NCBI GenBank assembly: GCA_016201195.1
Contig: JACQDI010000997.1
Coordinates: 1 to 10,570 of the forward strand
Direction: 5' to 3'
DNA from: Acidobacteriota bacterium
GTDB taxonomy: Bacteria; Acidobacteriota; Terriglobia; Bryobacterales; JACQDG01
DNA: 10,570 bases
Part shown: positions 5,314-10,570 of the stretch, in pieces
Position numbering within the stretch: the stretch's first letter is position 1
How the letters are laid out: each line of letters begins with the position of its first letter
Translations under genes and position numbers: made by a program
Notes under the pieces: model-generated
What the model was told of the DNA's origin: nothing
Seen by the model: the letters and a program-made list of their open reading frames with translations, nothing else
Databases searched by the model: none

Positions 5314-7161
5314 ATGCGACGCTTTCGGATCGGCAGTCTCTTGTTGGTGGGGATCTCCATCCTGCTGGTGAGCCTGCCCGCACCCTCGCAGCGCGGCGGC
5401 GAATACACCCGGCCGCTGCGTCCCGTGGTGCGGGGCAGCCGCGGCGCGGTAGCCGGCGGCACCTCGCTGGGAACCGAGGCGGGGATGCGCCTGTTCCACG
5501 CCGGAGGCAACGCCGTCGACGCCGGGGTGGCGGCCATGTTCGCCGGCGCGGTGGTCGAATACTCCCACTTCGGCTGGGGCGGCGAAGCACCCATCCTGAT
5601 CCGAACCCGCGACGGACACGTCTATTCCATCGCCGGCGTGGGGACGGCGCCCAAGCTCGCCACCGCCGATTTCTTCCGCAACCGCCGGTCGAAGCCCGAC
5701 GAGCAGTTGAGCGTTCGCGGCCCCAATGAGCGCGAGGGGCCGATTCCTTCTTCGGGCCTGTTGCCCGCACTGGTCCCCGGCATGGTCGATGCCGGCCTGG
5801 TGGCCCTGGAGCACTTCGGCACGAAAACGTTTGCGGAGGTGGCGCAGCCGGCCATCGAGCTGGCCGACGGAGCGCCTATTGATGAGATGCGGTCGGGCTC
5901 GATCGCCCGCTCGGCCGGCTTTTTCCAGAGGTGGCCCACCTCGCAGCGCGTGTTTCTGCCCCGCGGCCAGCCACCGCGCCCCGGCGAGATTTTCCGCCAG
6001 CCGGATCTGGCCCGCACCCTGCGTGCTATGGCCGCCGCTGAAAAGGCGGCCAAGGGCGGCCGCGCGGCCGGCATCGAGGCCGTGCGCAACTACTTCTACC
6101 GCGGCGACGTGGCGCGCAAGATCGGGACTTTTTGCGAGCAAAACGGCGGCTTGCTGCGCTACGAGGACATGGCCGCCTTCCGCCTCGAGCCCGAGGAGCC
6201 TCTGAAAACGACCTTCCACGGGTACGAGGTCTACAAAAACGGCTTCTGGACCCAGGGCGCGGTTTTCCTCCAGACTCTGAACCTGCTCGAAAAATACGAC
6301 CTGGCGCAGATGCGGTTCAACTCGGCCGATTACCTGCACACCCTGGTCGAGGCGCTGAAGCTGGCTTACGCCGACCGCGACAGCTACTACGGCGATCCCA
6401 AGTTCGTGGCCCCGCCCGAGGAGCTACTCAGCAAGACCTACGCTGCGCGACGGGCCCGGCTCATCGACCCGGCCGCGGCCTCGCCCGATTTCCGGCCCGG
6501 CGAGATCGCCTTGCGCCCGGCGGTGCACCCCTCCGCCTATCCCGGCCCCAAGACGAACCTCAGCGACGTGCTCGCCCAGCGCGACACCACCTGCGTCAAC
6601 GCCCTGGACAAGGACGGGGTGATTTTCTCCTCGACCCCGTCGGGCGCCTGGCTGCCCTCGGTGATCGCCGGGGACACGGGCATCGCGCTGACCCAGCGCG
6701 GCCAGAGCTTCCTGGTCCTCAAGGGTCATCCCAACGTGATCGAGCCGGGCAAGCGCCCGCGCATCACGCTGTCGCCGACGCTGGTGACCCGCAGCGGCCA
6801 GCCCTACATGGCGCTCTCCACGCCCGGCGGCGACAACCAGGACCAGAGCCTGCTCCAGATCCTGCTGGACGTGATCGACTTCGGGATGAACGTGCAGGTG
6901 GCGGTGGAAGCGCCGCGCTTCCAGACCCGGCACCTGGTCTCCAGCTTCGACGCCCACGCTATGTATCCCAACAGCCTACTCCTCGACGAGCGCATCCCGG
7001 AGGCAGCCTACCGGGACCTGGCCGCGCGCGGGCACAAGGTGGAACGCCGCCCGCCGGCGCAGAACGGCGCCGCCCCCACTGCCATCCGCTTCCTCGTCGA
7101 CACCGGCGTGATCGAAGCGGGGGCCGACCCATACGGGATGCGCTACGCGGATGCGTGGTAG
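5314..7161 (+). CDS. Gamma-glutamyltransferase-family Ntn hydrolase, exported
   Basis: The 615-residue protein has a signal peptide (MRRFRIGSLLLVGISILL, cut near residues 22-26). The large-subunit opening GTEAGMRLFHAGGNAVDA (53-70) is diagnostic of the family. Autocleavage is expected before Thr425 in RDTTCVNALDKDG, giving a small subunit of about 190 residues with Thr425 as nucleophile. STPGGDNQDQ (502-511) supplies the glycine pair of the oxyanion site. The substrate arginine found in glutathione-processing enzymes (RETAP-type motif) is missing: the site reads GVGTAP with Val109 instead. The protein is therefore closer to YwrD/HpxW-like members, and an amide or acyl hydrolase role is as likely as glutathione breakdown. 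ATG 5314 is preferred over GTG 5272 because it has GGGAG six nt upstream, lies downstream of the predicted transcript start and begins a clean signal peptide. Divergent from the PLP-enzyme operon. Confidence 0.88.
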   Translation: MRRFRIGSLLLVGISILLVSLPAPSQRGGEYTRPLRPVVRGSRGAVAGGTSLGTEAGMRLFHAGGNAVDAGVAAMFAGAVVEYSHFGWGGEAPILIRTRDGHVYSIAGVGTAPKLATADFFRNRRSKPDEQLSVRGPNEREGPIPSSGLLPALVPGMVDAGLVALEHFGTKTFAEVAQPAIELADGAPIDEMRSGSIARSAGFFQRWPTSQRVFLPRGQPPRPGEIFRQPDLARTLRAMAAAEKAAKGGRAAGIEAVRNYFYRGDVARKIGTFCEQNGGLLRYEDMAAFRLEPEEPLKTTFHGYEVYKNGFWTQGAVFLQTLNLLEKYDLAQMRFNSADYLHTLVEALKLAYADRDSYYGDPKFVAPPEELLSKTYAARRARLIDPAAASPDFRPGEIALRPAVHPSAYPGPKTNLSDVLAQRDTTCVNALDKDGVIFSSTPSGAWLPSVIAGDTGIALTQRGQSFLVLKGHPNVIEPGKRPRITLSPTLVTRSGQPYMALSTPGGDNQDQSLLQILLDVIDFGMNVQVAVEAPRFQTRHLVSSFDAHAMYPNSLLLDERIPEAAYRDLAARGHKVERRPPAQNGAAPTAIRFLVDTGVIEAGADPYGMRYADAW

Positions 7162-7232
7162 GGGTGGGCGCAGAGAAACCACTTTGAAATTCAATAAGGA
7201 GACGATGGGGTCACTTCGGAGGGTAGGGCGTT
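7075..7232 (+). repeat. Repeat copy A: gamma-GT 3' end plus start of the kinase leader
   Basis: This segment recurs at 10411-10570 in direct orientation. By eye the two copies differ by seven substitutions and a 2-nt insertion in copy B. In the coding part (7075-7161) there are four changes, at 7097, 7125, 7131 and 7143. Three are silent third-position changes and one is Val595 to Ala. The noncoding part (7162-7232) is equally well kept. Copy B continues past the window end, so the right limit is unknown. Confidence 0.95.
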
Positions 7233-7345
7233 TTTCATTCCCAATCCTCGCCCAGGGGCTTGGGAGCGCCCATTTCACACTAGAAGATGATACGATTCAT
7301 ATCCCAGCGGCCGTTCAGAAAATGCACGGGTTCACCGGGGGATGA
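7162..7345 (+). promoter_or_regulatory. 184-bp leader between gamma-GT and kinase genes
   Basis: No convincing gene lies here. TGA-TACGAT at 7288-7296 looks like an extended -10 and could start a kinase transcript near 7303; no -35 was found. An open frame from ATG 7205, behind AAGGAG at 7196-7201, reaches a TGA at 7343-7345 directly before the kinase ATG and in the same frame. Its codons are not G/C-ending like the neighbours, so I read it as leader, not gene. The first 71 bp are repeated at the right end of the window. Confidence 0.35.
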
Positions 7346-9925
7346 ATGAGCCCGCCACAGGCCATCGCGCACTACCGGATCACCGCCAAGCTGGGCGAAG
7401 GCGGCATGGGCGAGGTCTACCGCGCCACCGACACCAAGCTGGGCCGCGAGGTCGCGATCAAAGTACTGCCCGAGAGTTTTGCGCAAGATGCTGACCGCAT
7501 GGCCCGCTTCAGCCGGGAAGCCCAAGTGCTGGCGGCCCTGAATCATCCCAATATCGCCCAGATTTACGGAGTGGAAGAGCGCGCGCTGATACTGGAGCTG
7601 GTGGAGGGTGAGACGCTCCACGGCCCGTTGCCCGTCGAAACAGCGCTGAACTACGGCCGGCAGATCGGCGACGCTTTGGAGGCCGCGCACGAGAAGGGCA
7701 TCATCCATCGGGATCTGAAACCTCCCAACATCAAGGTCACGCCGCAGGGCGTGGTGAAGGTACTCGACTTCGGCCTGGCGGCAGTGACGCAGGCCTCCGC
7801 GGGCGCCGGTGATCCTGCCACTGCGCCGACGCTCTCCGTCTCCCCGACCCGCTCCGGCATGATCCTGGGCACGGCGGCCTATATGAGTCCGGAGCAGGCG
7901 CGCGGCAAGACGGTAGACAAGCGCGCCGACATCTGGGCGTTCGGCGTGGTGCTGTGCGAGATGCTGACTGGCGAGCAGCTTTTCCAGCGCGAGACGATCT
8001 CCGACACCTTGGTGGCGGTGCTGAAGGAAGAGCCGGACTTGAGGCGAGTGCCAGCCAAGGTGCGGCGCCTGCTCGAATCCTGTTTGCAGAAGGACGCGAA
8101 GCAGCGGCTGCAGGCGATCGGCGATTGGCGGCTGTTGCTGGACGAGGCGCCGGAACGAGTGCCGGAGCCGAAGAGCAGAGCGCCCTGGGTAGTAGCAGCG
8201 GTCGCGATGCTCCTGGCGGTCCTGGTGGCGTTGGGCTGGTGGCGGACCTGGCAGCCGGCGCCACCCGCGCATCCGGTGACGCGATGGACGGTGGAACTTC
8301 CGCAATTCGAACGGACACCATTCGCGCTGTCGCGGGATGGATCGCGGCTGGCGTACGGCGGAAGTTCGGGGCAGATTTATGTGCGCTCGATGGATCAGCT
8401 CGAAGCCAAGCCCCTCTCCGGCACCAACGGCGCGTGGGCGTCGCCTTTCTTTTCACCGGACGGGCGATGGATCGGCTACTTTGCGCAACACAAACTGAAG
8501 AAGGTCCCCGTGACCGGCGGCGCTTCTATCACCCTATGTGACTGGCCCGATACCGCGCCCCCCCAGGGCACGTGGGGCCCTGACGACAGCATCGTCTTTA
8601 GCGGAGGCCCGCAAGCTGGACTTTCGCGGATCGCCGCGTCCGGGGGAGAGGTCCAGGTGCTCATCACCCCCGATCGGAAGAAGAACGAATCCATGTTTTA
8701 CGATCCGCATTACTTGCCCGGCGGCAAGGCCGTTCTGTTCTCGATCAACGAACCCGGCGGCTACGCGGCCGTGCTTGACCTGAAGACCGGCCAGAAGAGG
8801 ATCCTCGAGCAGGACGCCTATGGCCCGCGGTTTGTGCCTGGCGGCTACCTGGTTTTCATGCGCGAGGCGACGCTGTTCGCAGTACCGTTCGATGTGGAGC
8901 GACTGCAGACGCGGGGCACCCCGGTGCCCGTCCTGGAGGGCATCTACAGCCCAAACTCCGCCTTCCCGGCGCTGGCCTTCTCCGACACGGGAACGCTGGT
9001 GTACGTTCCCGGCGGCAAGCAGCAGTTCAATGAAACGCTGGTGTGGGTGGACCGAAAGGGGAAGGAGCAGCCCCTGGCGACGCCGCCTGGCAGCTATCAG
9101 TCTGTGCGAATCTCGCCGGACGGTGGACGGGTAGCCTTCGCGCTCAGCGGGCCAGCGTCCGCCGATGTTTATGTCCACGATCTGGAGCGCGGTACGCTCG
9201 GCCGGCTCACCTTCGAATCCGCAAATTCATTTCCTGTCTGGACGCCGGACGGGAAGCGCGTGGCATTCGCATCCAACGGACCTGGAAAACGGGGGCTCTT
9301 CTGGACGCCGTCCGACGGCAGCGGCAAGCCGGAGCAAATCCTGGCGAGCGATGATCCGGTCCGGCCGGCGTGCTGGACACCGGATGGCAAGGCGCTCATC
9401 CTGGCCAAGCCTGGCGCCGTGAAAGGATACGGTCTCTGGATTGTGCCGGTGGCGGGCGGCACGGGAGCCGAGGGCAAGCCGCGGCCGCTGCTCGAAAGCC
9501 AGTTCCACATATTCGACCCGCGCTTGTCGCCCGACGGGCGCTGGCTGGCGTACCGGAGCGAAGAATCCGGCAGACGCGAGGTATATGTGCAGCCGTTCCC
9601 GGGACTCCAAGGGAAATGGCAAATCTCGACCGGCGGCGGCCGAATGCCGGTCTGGGCGCAGAGCGGGCGGGAATTGTATTATCTCTCGCCGGACGGGACG
9701 CTGATGGCCGTAGAGGTGGAAACCGGAGCGCGCTTCCGCGCAGGGACACCCAGGGCGCTGTTCCAGGGACGCTATGCGGGGTCTTCTTACGACGTGGCGC
9801 CGGACGGGAAGCGGTTTCTGATGATCAAGCAGCCGGCGCCGGAGTCCGGCACGAGCGGGCAGGTGGTAGTGGTGACGGAGTGGTTCGATGAGCTGCTGCG
9901 GCTCGTGTCCACGGGAAGCAAATGA
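7346..9925 (+). CDS. Membrane Ser/Thr protein kinase (PknB-type) with C-terminal TolB/WD40-like beta-propeller
   Basis: The 859-residue protein has a complete kinase domain (about 10-265): glycine loop GEGGMGEVY 17-25, Lys39 in VAIK, Glu58, catalytic HRDLKPPN 121-128, DFG 141-143 and SPE 181-183. One membrane helix follows (about 280-299). The rest is outside the cytoplasm and is built from PD40-type propeller blades marked by SRDG 329, SPDG 370, SPDG 590, TPDG 633, TPDG 678, SPDG 728, SPDG 781 and APDG 818. The layout suggests a receptor kinase that senses something in the periplasm and phosphorylates cytoplasmic proteins. Such kinases form large paralogous sets in Solibacter-like acidobacteria. 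The ending VVVTEWFDELLRLV is usual, so the gene is full length. ATG 7346 follows an in-frame TGA at 7343, so it is the first possible start; GGGGGA just upstream is a weak binding site. Target and ligand unknown. Confidence 0.92.
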   Translation: MSPPQAIAHYRITAKLGEGGMGEVYRATDTKLGREVAIKVLPESFAQDADRMARFSREAQVLAALNHPNIAQIYGVEERALILELVEGETLHGPLPVETALNYGRQIGDALEAAHEKGIIHRDLKPPNIKVTPQGVVKVLDFGLAAVTQASAGAGDPATAPTLSVSPTRSGMILGTAAYMSPEQARGKTVDKRADIWAFGVVLCEMLTGEQLFQRETISDTLVAVLKEEPDLRRVPAKVRRLLESCLQKDAKQRLQAIGDWRLLLDEAPERVPEPKSRAPWVVAAVAMLLAVLVALGWWRTWQPAPPAHPVTRWTVELPQFERTPFALSRDGSRLAYGGSSGQIYVRSMDQLEAKPLSGTNGAWASPFFSPDGRWIGYFAQHKLKKVPVTGGASITLCDWPDTAPPQGTWGPDDSIVFSGGPQAGLSRIAASGGEVQVLITPDRKKNESMFYDPHYLPGGKAVLFSINEPGGYAAVLDLKTGQKRILEQDAYGPRFVPGGYLVFMREATLFAVPFDVERLQTRGTPVPVLEGIYSPNSAFPALAFSDTGTLVYVPGGKQQFNETLVWVDRKGKEQPLATPPGSYQSVRISPDGGRVAFALSGPASADVYVHDLERGTLGRLTFESANSFPVWTPDGKRVAFASNGPGKRGLFWTPSDGSGKPEQILASDDPVRPACWTPDGKALILAKPGAVKGYGLWIVPVAGGTGAEGKPRPLLESQFHIFDPRLSPDGRWLAYRSEESGRREVYVQPFPGLQGKWQISTGGGRMPVWAQSGRELYYLSPDGTLMAVEVETGARFRAGTPRALFQGRYAGSSYDVAPDGKRFLMIKQPAPESGTSGQVVVVTEWFDELLRLVSTGSK

Positions 9926-10139
9926 TGGGACCCGCGGTAGCTGGCGCCGACCAGTTGTGTGGCCGGCCAGATGTCGGCGTCGAGGAAGTTGGGGCCGCGC
10001 CTCAACCACGGCACCTGGCCGCCTAGCCGGCAAACCGCAGAAGTGGCTCACCAAGTTCAACTCCCGAGATGGGGCTGCGGGGGGTATCAGTCCTTACGAA
10101 TTTATATATGTCATTAGTACTCTTGATCCTCACTGGCCG
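9926..10139. other. Intergenic stretch with an orphan coding-like remnant and an AT-rich island
   Basis: No intact gene is visible. On the minus strand, from about 10047 down to 9926, one frame reads a protein-like segment including PWLRRGPNFLDADIWPATQL (about 10011-9952), with nearly all codons ending in G or C; it then runs without a break into the antisense of the kinase end. I do not recognise it. It may be the stub of a gene deleted when this end was rearranged, but it is short. Around 10097-10125 the sequence turns AT-rich (aatttatatatgtcattag), very unlike the surroundings; it could hold a promoter or mark a junction. Confidence 0.3.
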
Positions 10140-10199
10140 CTTGACAACTCGGGGCCGTGGGCACGGCCGCCCGCCGGCGGCTACGGCGGGTCTGTCAAG
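10140..10199. repeat. Compact 60-bp double-hairpin element with CTTGACA/TGTCAAG ends
   Basis: Outer inverted arms CTTGACA (10140-10146) and TGTCAAG (10193-10199) enclose two perfect stems. The first is GGCCGTG (10153-10159) with CACGGCC (10162-10168), leaving only two bases between the arms. The second is CCCGCCG (10170-10176) with CGGCGGG (10184-10190) around a 7-nt loop. The outer arms can close the pair into a three-way junction. There is no U-tract, so it is not a classic terminator. It lies between the ends of two convergent frames, and the stop codon of the CBM9-like remnant (10197-10195) lies inside the right arm. It resembles REP/BIME-type intergenic repeats; whether it is multi-copy cannot be seen here. 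Confidence 0.6.
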
Positions 10200-10410
10200 G
10201 GTCGGAAAGGATCAACGCATCCTGGCGGATGCGCAGGCCGCCGGTCGCGGCCTCGAAGCCGTCCGGGGTGATGCGGAGTTCCGCGGCGCCATCGAGGCCC
10301 GGTTCCCGTAGGGTCGCGGCCCAGCGGCCGTACTTTTTGTGGTATTCCTTCTGCGCATAGTAGATCCGGTGCAGCAGCTCGCGCGCCGGGGCTGTCGGGT
10401 CGGGGCGAAA
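10195..10410 (-). pseudogene. Orphan C-terminal end of a probable CBM9-like (carbohydrate-binding family 9-like) protein
   Basis: About 71 codons on the minus strand, ending in TGA at 10197-10195, read as real protein: ARELLHRIYYAQKEYHKKYG, then RWAATL and a hydrophobic/charged tail ending LILSDP. The pattern of a YYAQ..Y...GRWA helix is one I associate with the tail that follows the CBM9-like domain in secreted acidobacterial proteins, but I recall this rather than having matched it. The expected several hundred upstream residues are absent. At 10410/10411 the frame enters sequence that is the antisense of a gamma-GT gene end, which is not the natural continuation. The longer open frame to 10530 is therefore a chimera. 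Product not expected to be functional; family call tentative. Confidence 0.45.
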
Positions 10411-10497
10411 CCCACTGCCATCCGCTTCCTCGCCGACACCGGCGTGATCGAAGCGGGGGCGGACCCGTACGGGATGCGGTACGCGGATGCGTGGTAG
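10411..10497 (+). pseudogene. 3' fragment (28 codons and stop) of a second gamma-GT-family gene
   Basis: The frame reads PTAIRFLADTGVIEAGADPY followed by GMRYADAW and TAG. It matches residues 588-615 of the gamma-GT-like protein upstream in this window except for Val595 to Ala. Three further base changes are silent. Such a pattern is expected if the fragment comes from a paralogue that was under selection before it was cut, rather than from a fresh copy of the local gene. Nothing of the catalytic region is present to its left, where the sequence becomes the CBM9-like remnant on the other strand. Confidence 0.75.
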
Positions 10498-10570
10498 GGG
10501 TGGGCGCAGAGAAACCACGTGGAGATTCAATCAAAGGAGACGATGGGGTCACTTCGGAGGGTAGGGCGTT
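10411..10570 (+). repeat. Repeat copy B: gamma-GT 3' end plus leader, running off the window
   Basis: Direct copy of 7075-7232, offset 3336 bp in the coding part and 3338 bp after a 2-nt insertion in the leader near 10529-10533. The left edge is sharp at 10410/10411. The right edge lies beyond the window, because the copies are still identical for the last 30 or so bases. Since copy A leads into a kinase gene, another kinase-type gene may follow here; this cannot be seen. Confidence 0.95.

Noticed and set aside
5278..6339. Long minus-strand open frame opposite the gamma-GT gene.
   Set aside because: Antisense shadow; the plus-strand frame carries all conserved family motifs.
7240..7264. CCCAA...TTGGG with inner GCCC/GGGC as a hairpin in the kinase leader.
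   Set aside because: The arms are short, with a 5-nt bulge and a 2-nt loop, so it is not convincing as a terminator or riboswitch.
7205..7345. 46-codon open frame just before the kinase, with AAGGAG upstream and its TGA touching the kinase ATG.
   Set aside because: Only about half of its codons end in G or C, unlike neighbouring genes. The AAGGAG-to-ATG spacing is just 3 nt, and the protein resembles nothing I know. Treated as leader sequence.
10141..10146. TTGACA as the -35 box of a promoter.
   Set aside because: No -10-like sequence lies 16-18 bp downstream, where the DNA is pure GC-rich hairpin. The hexamer is better explained as an inverted-repeat arm.

Overview
The window looks like chromosome of a high-GC soil bacterium of the Acidobacteriota, most like the Bryobacterales/Solibacter group. 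This is inferred from family resemblance, because no marker gene is present. The signs are a large PknB-type kinase fused to a TolB-like propeller, a Tat-exported SelA-like PLP enzyme, secreted class-C-type serine hydrolases and heparinase II/III enzymes, and strongly G/C-ending codons.

Layout. Positions 1-110 (-) hold the first 36 codons of a DMT/EamA transporter. Upstream of it, 139-1884 (-) is a secreted heparinase II/III-like polysaccharide lyase gene, cut by one in-frame amber codon at 1507-1509. A 41-bp divergent promoter region separates it from an Rpn-family PD-(D/E)XK nuclease gene (1926-2822, +), probably translated from a leaderless GTG. That gene converges on a two-gene minus-strand operon: a Tat-signal SelA-like PLP enzyme (3970-5253) followed, with an ATGA overlap, by a class-C beta-lactamase-fold serine hydrolase (2819-3973). 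The operon is transcribed away from a gamma-glutamyltransferase-family gene (5314-7161, +), and the two start regions share a perfect inverted repeat made of two opposed TATAAT boxes. A 184-bp leader follows, then an 859-residue membrane Ser/Thr kinase with an extracytoplasmic propeller (7346-9925, +).

The right edge (9926-10570) is a scrapyard. It holds a short orphan coding-like stretch, an AT-rich island, a compact double-hairpin element, the orphan 3' end of what looks like a CBM9-like protein gene (-), and a second, slightly diverged copy of the last 29 codons (including the stop) of the gamma-GT gene plus its downstream leader. This second copy runs off the window.

How the genes may work together: the PLP enzyme, serine hydrolase and gamma-GT-like enzyme all carry export signals and share one divergent control region, so they may be a periplasmic set acting on amino- or amide-containing compounds. 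This is inference. The gamma-GT-like protein lacks the arginine that usually binds gamma-glutamate, so its substrate is probably different. I see no CRISPR array, phage, tRNA or rRNA, and no recognisable new defence system.
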